A DNA stretch of 64,000 nt, from NCBI GenBank assembly GCA_963978905.1, contig OZ022260.1, positions 47,451,551 through 47,515,550 on the forward strand, given 5' to 3'. The translations under genes were made by a program, and so were the position numbers. This stretch comes from Trichostrongylus colubriformis. Its lineage: Eukaryota > Nematoda > Chromadorea > Rhabditida > Trichostrongylidae. The notes beneath the pieces are model-generated. The model did no database searches, was not told the DNA's origin, and was given only the letters and a program-made list of their open reading frames with translations. This document shows positions 23,901 through 35,327 of this stretch, piece after piece; the stretch's first letter is position 1, and the number at the start of each line of letters is the position of its first letter.

Positions 23901-25568
23901 ACGCCCATGCTCCGTCTTATAGCACGGAGAACAACTCTAGTTCAGTCTGTGTACCTCTACTCCAGGATTTCGCCGCGCAACATGCTTCTCGCTGCGTTTG
24001 AGTAAGGGGCGCTGCTGTAGTTTAGTTTGAAGTGACTACATGGTAACGCCTGAGGCGCCCTATGCAGATGTTGTGTAATCGCTTTGGAACCCAATTGAAG
24101 CGGCACTCATTGCTCGCACTCATCGCGTCGCACGCGATCCGCCGTGATACGGAATCTGACGTGGAGTATTCACCCGCTGTTCCATGCCACAGCTGAGGTG
24201 TATCGTTCAAAATAAAATTCTTGACATTAGGTTGCCGAGCTGGTTTGTGCATGCACTGCCGTTGTGTGTTGTCGATGTTCTCCTGAACAGAAAGCACAGA
24301 TCGTACAGCTTCTGCGAAAGTACCGTGCTCCTCTTCGAGTTGCTGCGATTGGTGACGGAGGGAATGATGTCAGCATGATACAGGCTGCACATGCAGGAAT
24401 TGGAATAGATGCCAACGAAGGTTTGTGAAAACCTTACGCATGATTTTAAACCCTTTTCATTAGCTTCCCGAGTTCTGGCTATCACAAGATTACTGCTTTC
24501 ATAATTTTCCTTCACGATTTAGGTAAACAGGCTTCTTTGGCGGCAGATTTCTCAATTACTCAGTTTTCTCACGTATGCCGGCTTCTTCTTGTACATGGTC
24601 GGTTCTGCTATAAGAGGTCGTGCGCACTGTCACAATTCGTTATGCACAGGTAGCTCATTCCAGTTTCACCGGGGATCTCCCTTTTGTTGTAGAACATCCC
24701 AATGCCCGTGCTTACCGGTCTTTTGAAAGCAGCGGTGCTATGGATTTTTTCAGAGGTCTCATAATTTCTACAATGCAAGCTATATTTTCTTGTGTGTTCT
24801 ACTTTGCATCGGTATCCTTGTATCAAGGAGTGCTGATGGTTGCGTAAGTATAAATTCTTGGCTCCTTAGCGTGCATACAGTGTGCGTATAGGTAAAATAG
24901 TGGATTATTATTCGCAATGACAAGAATTAGTCTTTTTCAGATATTCTACTGCCTATACTATGCTCCCGGTTTTCTCGTTGGTTGTTGACCGAGATGTTAC
25001 TGCCACCAATGCTCTCACGTACCCTGAACTCTACAAAGAACTAGGAAAGGGCCGATCGTTATCTTACAAGACGTTTTGCATTTGGGTCATGATCAGTTTA
25101 TACCAAGGTGTGTTTGAATGGTAAGTCTTATTGTCGTAACTTCTTTTTGTTTGATTTCTCACGTTGAAGGGGCCGTGATAATGTATGGAGCACTGCTTGT
25201 TTTCGATGCCGACTTTATTCATGTTGTTTCAATTTCTTTCTCTGCTCTTATCGTTACGGAACTTATCATGGTTGCAATGACTGTCCATACTTGGCACTGG
25301 GCGATGTTAGTTGCTCAGGTACTGATTAATTTATGTTTTTAAAAGCATCTTCAAAACTGCTCAAATGTCTACTTCATAGGCCTTATCACTGGCGCTCTAT
25401 GCAGTTTCGCTCATCGTACTTGACCAGTATTTCGACCGGCAGTTCGTACTTTCATGGATATTTATTTCGAAAACAACTGCAATAACAGCTGTGTCATGCC
25501 TTCCATTATACGTTGTTAAAGCGCTTCGGCGAAAATTCTCCCCACCTTCATATGCTAAAGTGAACTAA
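14950..25568 (+). CDS. tat-5: P4-ATPase phospholipid flippase, ATP9/Neo1 class (TAT-5)
   Basis: 24 exons join in phase to about 1052 residues, matching the roughly 1050 of ATP9 proteins: 14950-15030, 17568-17647, 18004-18151, 18259-18372, 18577-18710, 18883-19066, 19131-19208, 19283-19459, 19521-19688, 19748-19897, 19956-20044, 20395-20509, 20604-20708, 22147-22203, 22277-22391, 22441-22628, 23520-23713, 23768-23837, 24231-24420, 24523-24649, 24754-24843, 24941-25107, 25170-25318, 25380-25568. Landmarks: actuator [10 protein letters not shown]4 PISLRVNLD, phosphorylation [11 protein letters not shown] with Asp near 424, nucleotide-domain [30 protein letters not shown], hinge [10 protein letters not shown], ten membrane segments, end [10 protein letters not shown]. 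In worms the class keeps phosphatidylethanolamine inside and limits vesicle budding (family knowledge). The first two exons are family-divergent and were placed by phase; exon 17 could start at 23511 instead. Confidence 0.94.
15031..17567 (+). other. tat-5 intron 1 (about 2.5 kb)
   Basis: The largest tat-5 intron. Open frames at 16133-16519 (plus) and 16362-16583 (minus) overlap each other and show no family resemblance. No transposon ends found. As a long first intron it could hold regulatory DNA; nothing specific was seen. Confidence 0.5.
20709..22146 (+). other. tat-5 intron 13 (about 1.4 kb)
   Basis: Second largest uninterrupted intron. Only non-coding frames seen. No repeat assigned. 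Confidence 0.45.
22711..23441. mobile_element. Terminal-inverted-repeat element inside a tat-5 intron
   Basis: Left end CAGGGGGTGCCAAAAAAATT and right end AATTGTTTTTTTTGGCACCC (then CCCTG) are inverted copies about 22 bases long. The 731 bp unit sits wholly in intron 16 of tat-5 and has no long open frame. CAGGG-GTG-CCAAAA ends are seen on Tc/mariner-type elements; a related end, CAGGGTGGGGCAAAAT, occurs at 61369. Confidence 0.72.
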
Positions 25569-28169
25569 CGGTCACCTTTTTCGAACCGTGAGGAAAATTT
25601 TTGTTCTCTAGAGAGCGTTATCCTGAGTATTACATGTTGTGTGAAGTAATGACTAGCCTGTATGAATGGAGCTAACCATATCAGTAATGCTCGTAACCTC
25701 TTAATTGTTCCATTTTTCATTTCTGCATGCTTTCAAAATACTCTATTGCCTGATCATCGATGAATGCACTGATTTTTCAAAGGCTTTGTGTATTTGCAGT
25801 TCTTGTTCGCAGTCATAGTTGTTGTAATTATAACTGGCCTGGTATTATTTGTATTTTCATAATAGTTGATATCTGAAACGCTTGCTCTCTCACATGGTTG
25901 CTGAACCCCAGTGGCATTCGCTGGCTACCATTGAATTAAAATTACAATTGCATGCTCGGTTCTTGCCGGGAAGAATTTAGGGAGGAATTGTCAGGTTTTC
26001 TCCTGTTTTGGGTCAATAAGCAAGGCAACATTCTTCCAAAAAATCCGGCTCCATTATGTCATTTGTAAGTCCGAATGTAATCTGTTGACTATGCCAGCAT
26101 GCTTTTAGTCTTTTGACATTTTCTTAATTATATCCAATATGAGTATTTTCAAAAATCGTTCTATTCGGGTGATGTGCGTAGCTGTTCACTTGTAAAAAAA
26201 AAATGCAATCTGTCTTGTGTACATTAAACCGTAGATCGTGGTTGGGTGATAACTTAATTGTGCTTTAGATGTTTCTGTGTTCTCTCTGTGATTTGCATTG
26301 CGGCTTCTTATCTCGCCTTTTTTGTCGAATTTATGTTTTTTTTCCTTACGGAATCGAATAGCCATAACAGTTCTGATGCAATGGGTGTTGATACGAATAT
26401 GCAAGTTAGTATGCAATGTGCATATGTGTTGTGTGCAAATGTGCCCGATTTTCCCCATTGATGTCGCTTTTTTTGATAGTGACATAATGAAGATAATTAC
26501 TATCACTATCACAGATTTATTAGGTTGTATACCTGAATTACCAATACTGAATCAAGTTGGATACATTTTGGTGAGACGTGTTGATAACAGTTGGTTGTTC
26601 GGCGGCAGGGTGAGTCTTTTTATTGCTAAACTCGCTTTTCTCACAATCGTGTGAAATTTTTTGCACGATTACTGGACTAAATTGGCGTATTCTGTCAAAA
26701 ATGAGTACGGCGAGCGAGGATTTGCGGAGGTTGGACCCTCAATTTCAATTAGCCACGTGTTTTGTATTTGCGTCCCAGGACCGGGATACCTTGCAAACCT
26801 GCAAATTTGCTATTTGCGATGGCATGCAGATTCTAGCGATTCCAGCAGCGACGCAGACTTATTGGTGCTATGGTCGCAGTAGGTCCCCGGAAGTGTATCA
26901 TCATCAACCAGTCATAAGTTCACGCAAGGGCTGCATTCCTTGTATGGCTGTACGATCTCCCTACTTTTGAGGCTTTCCAATAAACGAGCTTTTCGATGCT
27001 CCCTACATCATCGCACACGTGAAGGAGAGTTTCGTAAACAGCCCGGACTTTTGAAAATTCCTCAGAATGGGAGTAGTAAGAAAAATGGGTAATGCAATAT
27101 GTTTATCGAAAGAGAGAAATGAAATAAACGTCGTGCTTGTAACGTTGAAGAATCGAAGAGTGCGGTCCGCTTGACCCCTTCACACGAGTGGAGACGCCGC
27201 TATTAAACGTCGTCTCAGATGGTAAGACGACAAGAGATCCTCGTAATCGACGACTGTAACTCGTAAAACATTGTTGAAGAGTCAAGGCAGCAGTTATTCC
27301 TTATCTTTCCTCACCCGGTTGCACCCTGAACACTATTCAATTGTGCTCACGAGATTTTGGAGAGTGTTTGAGAGGAAAGCAATGGGACGGCAGGTTTAGG
27401 CCGTGTTGAGAAGGAGGGTGAGAGGGGGTCACACGATAAATTCTACAAACGATATGCTCTAAATTCATCTGGATTTTACTCCACTGATCTGGCACTGAGT
27501 CTCTTTGCCATATTTAGGCGAGGGAACGTCTTCTTGGTTGATCTAGGATAAAAGTTCCTTCAAAACTGAATGCGAAGCGTTGTCAAGCTCGCCATTATAA
27601 CTTTGCATAGGCTAAAGCTGACCTATCGTCGAAGGACCGGAAGTCGTCAACCCAGGTTGTTGAGATATAAGCGTTAATCCTGATTATTTCCTATTTATTA
27701 TAATAACAGTGCTATTTTTCGCAACAACCGCCAACGCTTGCTATCCCTGCACATGCTAGGCGTCCTACTGACTTGCTGCTGGCCCTGCTACGACACCGAG
27801 ACCTCGTGGCTAGCTCTTCACAACTGATTGTAGCATCGGTCGTCTTCCTCTATCGTCCCCCTAATCTTCTATTCACAAACCATTAACTTTGTGTGTCGGC
27901 TTCGTTGCCGGTCTGTATATCTATGCGTCCGTAAGTAGTGGTTGGGATAGGGGACATAAAAATCGTGTTTCCTCTAAGTAATTCCTCGTGCTCGACATTT
28001 TGAAAAATAATCGTTGTGATTCTACAGGATGAATAACCCCAATAGTATTATGGCTAATACGAAAAGCATTAATTGTGGCGTGCCCGCTGTTCACGTCTTA
28101 TTAGGCTTTATAACATTTGGAATATAAATGGAAACTTTGCAGCTCCCTGCTTAAAAACCTGCTTTTTCG
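25569..28169. other. Spacer between tat-5 and aph-1, with one unassigned open frame
   Basis: About 2.6 kb. At 26661-26970 two overlapping plus-strand frames are open: one from ATG 26701 starting MSTASEDLRRLDPQFQLAT and ending at 26970, another through GYLANLQICYLRWHADSSDS to a stop near 26882. An upstream frame at 26520-26615 reads LPILNQVGYILVRRVDNSWL before a GT. These may be exons of a small gene between the two neighbours, but no family was recognised and the splicing could not be fixed. The remainder shows nothing. Confidence 0.3.
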
Positions 28170-31100
28170 ATGGGAGTCTGTTTAACTATCGCCTGTTATC
28201 TGATCACATTCTCTCCATCAGTAGCACTATTTTGCCGTTTCATCGCCAAGGATTCTCTGCGAATAATTCTCTTTGTTCTAGGGTTGGTGAATATTTTTTT
28301 GTACATATTCATAAAACTAGCTTTTTTTCCAAAGCAAATGGACGTTTAGAGCATTTTTTTGGTTGGCTTCATTACTGCTATGCTCGTTTATTTGGTTGGC
28401 AATGTCAATGGTGTGGGATGCTCTTCCTGTTGCTGTAGCATGTTCTATCATTCTACAAGATGCAGCACGAGTTTTCTATTTCTGGCTACTAAAGAAAGCG
28501 CAAAGGTTAGTTCTGTAATTAAGCAATGTGTTTTCATTATTTTTTTATTCATGTGTGCGCATGTGCGGTTGTGCTTGCACATTATGCAGAATTTTTCTTA
28601 GACTCTTGTAACCACTGTGTAATTGTAAAATTCACTTCAAGTGTTTGTATGTTTTTTTTTTTCAAATTAGTAGTCGTATATTTTCTGGTTCCTTTCGTCT
28701 GGAAACGGACATGCCTTGGAGTTGAACCAAAGGTAGTATAGTAACGAATATTATTTTCTCATTGTCTTTTGTATGCGTATGCATGCATCTATGTTTGCTT
28801 TTTCGGCTCTTCTCTCCCCTCCGACCTGTTTACGGTTTATACAGAGGTATACAATAATTGTTCACTAGATTGGAAAACGGGTCACCTTCACCCTGGGCGC
28901 TAAGCTCTCTCCCACATTCTTTTTATATTTTTGGATAACCTCGGAATGCAAATAAATTATCTTATATGTATCCCTTACTTTCATGGAAAATGGACTAGAA
29001 AGCTAGTACTTATTTTCTTCAGCTGGAAGCCACTTGCTGAAAATACGCTATTGCTTGATCTTTTCTATAAACCCTACCTGTGGCATTTCACTTTCGTTGG
29101 CTTCAAGTTTTCAGCTTTCCGGATATAAAAATAGATTGTTCTTTGTAGGGGTCTCAACAAGATCACGGCGCCAGGCGCCTCTTCGATAGCTCCAGGCGTT
29201 TCTGATTTGCACAACGCTAGGCATATGCTTGCGCTGGTAAGTTTGTGCACTTCTATTTCTTTGTCGTTTATCGCATAACCTTTAAGTCCCACTGTTCGAT
29301 TATCCAATTTATTTTCTTTTTCCCTCCTTGCTGATGTTGCAAGCAATGCATCAGCAACAGCCATCAGCAACAGTCAAATACATTTTGGTCATTTTTATAC
29401 TTGGTTTCGCGGTTTCTAGATATATCACTTTTCCTTTGAATTCCATGATCACAGCTTGTTTGCATGTGAACTTTTCTCCTATATCCTGAATTGTGGTTGA
29501 AATTGAAGGTGTGCGGTCTTGGTATGGGAGTGATGGCTGCCTTGTTTCTAACCATGAATGTGTTCGCAGAATTCGCTGGTCCTGGTACAATTGGACTTCC
29601 ACGAGCACTCAGGGTACGTGGTTTCGTCTTTGTCGCTATCCCTGGGAAGCGTGAAGAGTAGTTCAAGTTCCGTTCGAGACGAAAAGTTTCGCCTTTGGCT
29701 TATCATTGTTACAGCATTGTTTCTCCGGCTCTTTGGCATTTCTGACGCATTCTTTCATATTTGTGCACAGCAAATAATTGGTTTAGGAAAACAAACGCGA
29801 TGAATACTACGCGGGTCCATATCTTCCGCTCTATTATGCTTTGACGGGTTGCTTGGCCAGCTTGTTCGGTGTGGTATGGACAATAATGGTGAGGATTGTG
29901 ACGTTCAACTTTTCTTGTTTTTCCAGATAGGAATGTCAGAAATCTATTAATCTTGCTAGGTGCTCATTTTTTCTGAGTGACGAAAGGAGCATCGTGGTCT
30001 TCATATTTGTAATCAAGGTTGTAACGAAGTAAATCAGTGAATGAGTGTTTTATCAGCAGTTGGTTCGTGATTGGTTTGAGCATATCAGTGATAGTTACCT
30101 TAAATTACCATTCTGTCCTGAAATTCATTTGACTCAGATGAGTGTAATGATGACCATTATGCAGTGACTAAAGCAGTTGCGCACCATTTGCGTGGGCTCG
30201 TACACCACTCAAAGACCCTAAAGATTTTCAATTTTTGTCGTTCATCATTGAGTTGCAACTTTATCAGCATTGCGTCTAATAGATGAATTCGATATTAAAC
30301 ATCGATAATTCGATATTAAACATCGATTCAATAAACCATGATAGAACCTTCACTTTCTAATGAAAGTTGGATGAATGGGACACAATTGTAGTGGAGCACT
30401 TGCGTTCTTGTTTCCAGATATGGGATTCCTGCCACAGAGTGCAAAAAGGAAAGCTATGGGCACTTCCAGCACTTGTAGCCACGTGCTCCCATTTCGTCGT
30501 GAGCGGAATGGTGAGCATTTTTGCCAATATAATTGATTGAGCCATGGCCTCGACCCTTTTTGCATATCATGTTTTTCTGCCTTCCTCTTAGCTTCCTTTA
30601 ATATTTTTTTAAAATTTACTCGGCTATATCTATCGTCCTTTATGACTCTAATAGCACTTTTATCATTACGCTACTGTACTACATGAGCGCCTATGTGTAA
30701 ATAGAGAAGCTTTCTCATGTTATTTCGGGGCCTAACTTATATGACTTTTAACTTCCGTTCGTAAATTGCCCATCGATTGTGACATACACCTCTGTCTCTC
30801 ACAAACAAGATTTTTTCAGTCCCTGTGCTTCCTTCGCTGGCGATGATGACACTTAATTTACTATTTGTTGACTTCCCTTATCGAACCAACAGCTATTCGT
30901 TATTTTTAGAGCTGGTTCAATTCGGAAGGTTATCAGTCATGTGTCCTCGTTGCTCAGTCCATTCTACTTATTGGTTGCATAATGTATTCGCAGATTATTA
31001 TGGGCGCAACTTATGATACAATAATGGAAGGTACGTTGTCCAGCGACCCTCTGGAATTTGGGCCTATTTTCCCACGCAGATGATTTAACTTCCAAAAGCA

Positions 31101-31698
31101 CTGGTATATAGTTTAATGATAGTTTCCGATTGCTATTCTACGTACGGTATTTATTCGTGAAGATATAGCACATAGCGTTATGGCACAAAATAAAGCAGAG
31201 CCATTGTTACAGATAGATAAGCTGGGAGCATACATACTGATCAGTACTACAGTACAGTGATCAGTATTAAACAAAAAGCCTAGTGTTAGAGAAAAAAGGG
31301 CTGAGCAACACGTCGTTGTTTACGAAGTTGCCACCTGTATACTCGTGAATCTACATATACGTGATCGATAAAGAAAGGCGTACTACTTCCGGTATCAGAC
31401 GGCTTCCACGTCTAATGCTAGGACTTTCTCTGGGCATCTAGGTGTTTCCTTAACTTTTAAAAATGTCTATTGATCTTGCGTGCAATCTTTGGTCTTCAAG
31501 TTTTGCCTTTTCCGTGCCTTGATCCTCTCTGCGGTCTCTCTATCTTCTGTAGGGTTCAACGGGAAAAATGGATCCAAGGGGTCTCGGGTAAATATGAATT
31601 TGCGCACCTCGACGCCTCGTAAAAACCTCATGGCGTCACTGACGTATCTTTCTGATGGAATTCCAGCTGATATAGTTTCCGTACGAAAGGGGAGGTAG
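28170..31698 (+). CDS. aph-1: Gamma-secretase subunit APH-1
   Basis: Seven plus-strand exons join in phase: 28170-28282, 28350-28505, 29149-29236, 29509-29613, 29787-29888, 30418-30510, 30910-31030. They give 259 residues of a seven-pass membrane protein starting MGVCLTIACYLITFSPSVAL. Family marks: RGLNKIT, APGVSDLHNARHMLALVCGL, the GLGMGV helix-packing motif, MNVFAEFAGPGTIGLP, VWTIMIWDSCHR, and the conserved membrane His in ATCSHFVVSG. APH-1 scaffolds presenilin, nicastrin and PEN-2 and is needed for Notch cleavage (established). The 3' end is uncertain. A strong donor at 31031 splices in phase to 31553-31698, giving 307 residues, close to the C. elegans length. Without that splice, the frame stops at 31083 and an AATAAA follows near 31188. 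Start chosen by family alignment; no nearby trans-splice site. Confidence 0.92.
30288..30332. repeat. Two-copy 21-22 bp tandem repeat in aph-1 intron
   Basis: AATTCGATATTAAACATCGA occurs twice back to back, the second followed by TTC. Short simple duplication, no function inferred. Confidence 0.7.
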
Positions 31699-32217
31699 TG
31701 TATCGATTCAAACTCTTAGATAGCTACGCAGGATTTTGGCGAGAACAGGCTTCTCCTTTCCGTTCCCAGCACACAACCAGCCGGTGCACCTTCATCGTAG
31801 ACACCCAAGCGGTGCAGCGAATACAAGAAGGGGATTTTCGGTCCATTTGAACTTTCGAGCGCTCAATTGTGGGCACTTCGTGCCTCGAATGTGAAGCAGC
31901 CTGTGTTAAGTACAAAATCTCGGAGGACATCATGTTGCCCACACAGATTCACCAACCATACAAAGGTCCATTGACTGAAATCCATAGTAACCATTACCAC
32001 CAAAATATTATACAAAATGTAAAATGACTATGATATTCGTGTTCAGGGGCTCGAATTACCGCTCTGTGCAAATTTTCAGCCAAATCGAGTTTTTGGCCCA
32101 ACTTCGAAAAATTGGGGGTGCCGAGGGGATAAGTAGTAGTTTTTGAATTTTTTTCTACAAAAAATCATGCAACCTGAACAAAGGTAATCTAGACATATCT
32201 ATTACAGATGTTCATGA
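31699..32217. other. Intergenic, no gene seen
   Basis: A 72-codon minus-strand frame at 31724-31942 overlaps nothing recognisable. No repeats assigned. Confidence 0.4.
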
Positions 32218-32813
32218 CAAATATGGACGTAACAGGCGTCAAATAAGGGCATTTTCCCGGCAAGGGTCAACGACTTCTCCTTCGTTGAATGGGCTGCCAG
32301 CCAATAGCCCATGAATTTTTCCGGAATTCGGTCAAGTTCTCGAATTGGCTAAAAGCTTGTACAGTGTGGTAGTTTGGTCCCATAAAAACGAAAATGGATC
32401 TGATTTTGCGCGAAAACGTCTGGCTCGCGCGCTATAGACTTCCGAACGTACCCTGCAATAGACCAGTTATTCATGAAACGCTCCGTAACTCCGCTCCCTG
32501 GCCATTTAAAATCAATTGTGTACGTTTCTATGTAGTTTTAAACGGGGATCTCAATTTAAACAAATGATACTATTACGCCGTAAGTTCGGGAGCCCATAGC
32601 GCGCGAGTCAGTCGCTCTCGTGCAGAACCAGTGTGTTTTTCATGTTCAGGAAATGAAATGATCCCAAGCAAAAGGTTTTTAGCCAGTATGAGAATTTGAC
32701 CAAATTTCGGAAAATTTCGTGATCTATTGGCTGGCAGCCCATTCAACGAAGGAGAAGTCGTTGACCCTTGCCGGGAAAATGCCCTTATTTGAGGCCTGTT
32801 ACGTCCATATTTG
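32218..32813. mobile_element. Foldback element with about 135 bp inverted arms
   Basis: The left arm, about 32218-32356, starts AAATATGGACGTAACAGGC and contains GCATTTTCCCGGCAAGGGTC and ACGACTTCTCCTTCGTTGAA. The right arm, about 32675-32813, carries the same words in inverse, ending GCCTGTTACGTCCATATTT. The outer 90 bases match closely and the inner parts drift. The loop of about 320 bp has no gene. It directly abuts the mariner remnant at 32806. Confidence 0.8.
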
Positions 32814-33048
32814 GTTGGGACACGGCTCCACATCCACCCTATTCACCTGATACTACCCCCTCAGATTACCACTCGTTCCGGGCCCTCAAGGCTTTCCTGA
32901 CAAAAAAAAACAACTCGTCAACTACGACCACCTTGAACAAGGTGTCGGGAACTTCTTTGACTCCCAATCTTCCCAGTCCTGGGAGAAGAGAATCGCTGAC
33001 CTTCCCGTTGGATGCGACAATGTTATAACTAACGATGGTTATTATTAG
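32806..33048 (+). pseudogene. Mariner transposase C-terminal remnant, frameshifted
   Basis: Reads FGWDTAPHPPYSPDTTPSDY then HSFRALKAFLTKK in one frame, shifts at a run of A near 32905-32915, and continues in another as QLVNYDHLEQGVGNFFDSQS, SWEKRIADLP, ending VITNDGYY and stop at 33046-33048. SPD is the third acidic residue of the mariner DD34D catalytic triad; the two others lie in the missing N-terminal part. The 5' side is cut by the foldback element, and the stop codon overlaps the first bases of the MITE at 33045. Inactive. Confidence 0.82.
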
Positions 33049-33588
33049 GTTGTTCGGAAAGAAATGCGCGTTGAATTTGTCCATTTTTCTCTCCTTCTAT
33101 AAAAGATTCTTCAAAACAGTTCAATCTATTAGATAGAGATTTTTATTGTGCATCTTTTCATATATCTTTGTCTATGTCTACTTGGTTTTTTTCAAAGAAA
33201 AAAAAGTTTCAACGACTTGAGGCCGACTTCCATGTTCTTCGTCATCCAAGCTTTCATTACCGTTTTTTAAACGCTGGAACTTTGCCCGACACTTTATACA
33301 GCCAAATCTCTCTGCAAACATTATACGCATGGCGACAAATATTTACCGCTTATTGCATTGAATCTTGCATTTTTTTGAAATTTTTTGCTCAAAATTTTGA
33401 AAAAGAAATTGAAATTCTTTTTTGAATTTTTTCTTCGAAAAAAAAAACAAGTAGATATAGACAAAAGTATTTCAAAAGATGCGCAGTAAAATTCTCTTTC
33501 TAACAGACAAAACTGTTTTACAAAACCTTTTGTAGTAGAAGAGAAATAGATGGACAAAAAAAAGTGCACTTCTTTCCGAACAACCTAA
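33045..33588. mobile_element. Mariner-type MITE, 544 bp, flanked by TA
   Basis: The left end TTAGGTTGTTCGGAAAGAAA and the inverse of the right end TTAGGTTGTTCGGAAAGAAG match at 19 of 20 outer bases. TTTGTCCAT follows inside on both arms. TA dinucleotides flank both sides, as in mariner target duplication. Interior is T-rich and A-rich with another long imperfect inverted zone (33160-33480, words GTCTA-TCTACTTG and CAAGTAGATATAGAC). No transposase. Confidence 0.85.
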
Positions 33589-34084
33589 TATATTGTGGGT
33601 TAGCCTTCATTGTTTGCTGAGTTGTAAAATGAAACAGAAAAAATCTCAACCCTATCAAAACTTGCCGATTGACCTAATAAATCGAAATGAAGTGATACGA
33701 GATGATAGTAGAACATGGTCACGGTGATTCTGCGATGTTTCCTGCTCCATTCCATCTTGCGAAGTGTTCGTGGCTCCTACAATTCTCGCTATCACCGTCT
33801 CAGCTGCTCGTGCGCTTTCATGATGGAGCTTACCTCCTAAAGCGCAGAGCGCTGATCCCTTCTTCTGCAGTGGAAGCATCCCATACTATTTCCGGAAACT
33901 ACGTACATCTCAGCTGGTTTTTTTTTTTTGGAAGTGATCGAAGTTCGTTTGTCTTAGGCGTTTTAGCCTCAAGTGATGTCTATGTGTGATGTCATATCTA
34001 TTGAAGACGATCATCTAAGCTTGCTAGTAAATGTTCACAGAGCACTACTTGTCGAAAACCTAAGAAAAGCTCGGAAGCAGTTGT
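33589..34084. other. Intergenic, no gene seen
   Basis: A 95-codon plus frame at 33702-33989 overlaps a minus frame; neither was assigned. Confidence 0.4.
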
Positions 34085-34260
34085 TACAAGGATGCTGAAT
34101 TATAGGTGAAAGGTTGTGTCTCAGACGGAACTCGAACTCGGACTACATGCGTTCTGGGCACATCAAAGCTCGGTAGGGCAGGTTCGAGTCCCATCAGAGC
34201 TTTTGTCCATAATTCCTCAGCATCATGTAACAACTTTCGCATCGTGTGCTGCTTTGAAAA
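34085..34260. mobile_element. Family E tRNA-like SINE, inverted pair
   Basis: The left half on the minus strand is GGATGCTGAATTATAGGTGA then CAGACGGAACTCGAACTCGG. The right half on the plus strand is GGCAGGTTCGAGTCCCATCA, GAGCTTTTGTCCATAATTCC, TCAGCATCATGTAACAACTT, TCGCATCGTGTGCTGCTTTG. GGTTCGAGTCC is a B box. The tail TGTAACAACTTTCGCATCG is shared with the copy near 38090. Confidence 0.7.
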
Positions 34261-35327
34261 TCAGCCGTTATTCAAAATCGAAAATATCATAACCAGAATC
34301 TGAGACAGTTTTTCATATCAACGGTCCGTTGATCATTAGATTGCCGTTATGCTCAGCGAACACGAAGTTGTTTGAAACAAGCACATTATGGTTTTATTTT
34401 CATTAAATGTGATTAAGTTCGAACGCGGGCTAGTTGAATTACATCCATAATTTTTACAAATAAAAGTGCTTACCATGATTGCAAAAGTTATTGACTCTTG
34501 GGTATAGTGAGATTTGTCAGAAAACACCTGAACTTTACAGCAGTTACCACCACGTTGTATGATTGGACTACGCTGAAGTGGTTACGACAAAAAGTGCTGG
34601 GAACCGAAGGGCCGTTCTCCCCAGTGGAAGAAATAGAAGCAGATGAACGAAGGGAAGTGAACACTTGAGCACGAAGTTGACCATTTCTGCCCATCTTTAT
34701 GTCCTAAATACACTGTAAACATTCTTCTTTATCATTAAATCTTGGAAGGTCAGCACGCATTTTCATAGTTTCCCGGGAATTTCGGTTAATGATAGCATTT
34801 GCTGATGTCAAAAAAAATGACACAATTTAGTGCGGTCATAATGTGCTAGAGTTTCCAAGGAGAGATTTGGTGCAAATGTGTGCGGCCTTCTATAATTTTC
34901 AAAGTGAAACCGGTTTACATATTCGCTACTTGTACCCGTTTTATATTTTTAACATCTATCTCATTAATATAACAGCACTATCGTTTTACGTTGGGCGACC
35001 TCCAATATTTGGTTGGGGAACACTTTTCCCTTACTTTTCCCTTTTTCAAAGGATATCCCCTCCTCACATATCTGTGGTATGGCCGTATTTGTCAGTGCGG
35101 AAAATTCTTTGACTTTCGAATACCACTTGCTGATCTCATGTTTATAGCTTGCTTTCGTTTTCTCCATTGACTCGTACTATTCCTGTCTGTTTAGTGGTAA
35201 TTGTTTTTTTACTGTAGAACGGACTGTGCACGCTTTATAAATATTCAAATGTGTTCATTCCACTGGTTTGTGTCGTCAAATTGATCTGCTTATTGTTGTT
35301 TAAACCTCAAAAAGCTTGTTTTCATAG
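34261..35327. other. Intergenic or intronic, no gene fixed
   Basis: A plus frame at 34843-35112 includes hydrophobic stretches (NIYLINITALSFYVGRPPIF) and could belong with the exon at 35328, but no joining splice was convincing. Nothing else seen. Confidence 0.3.
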
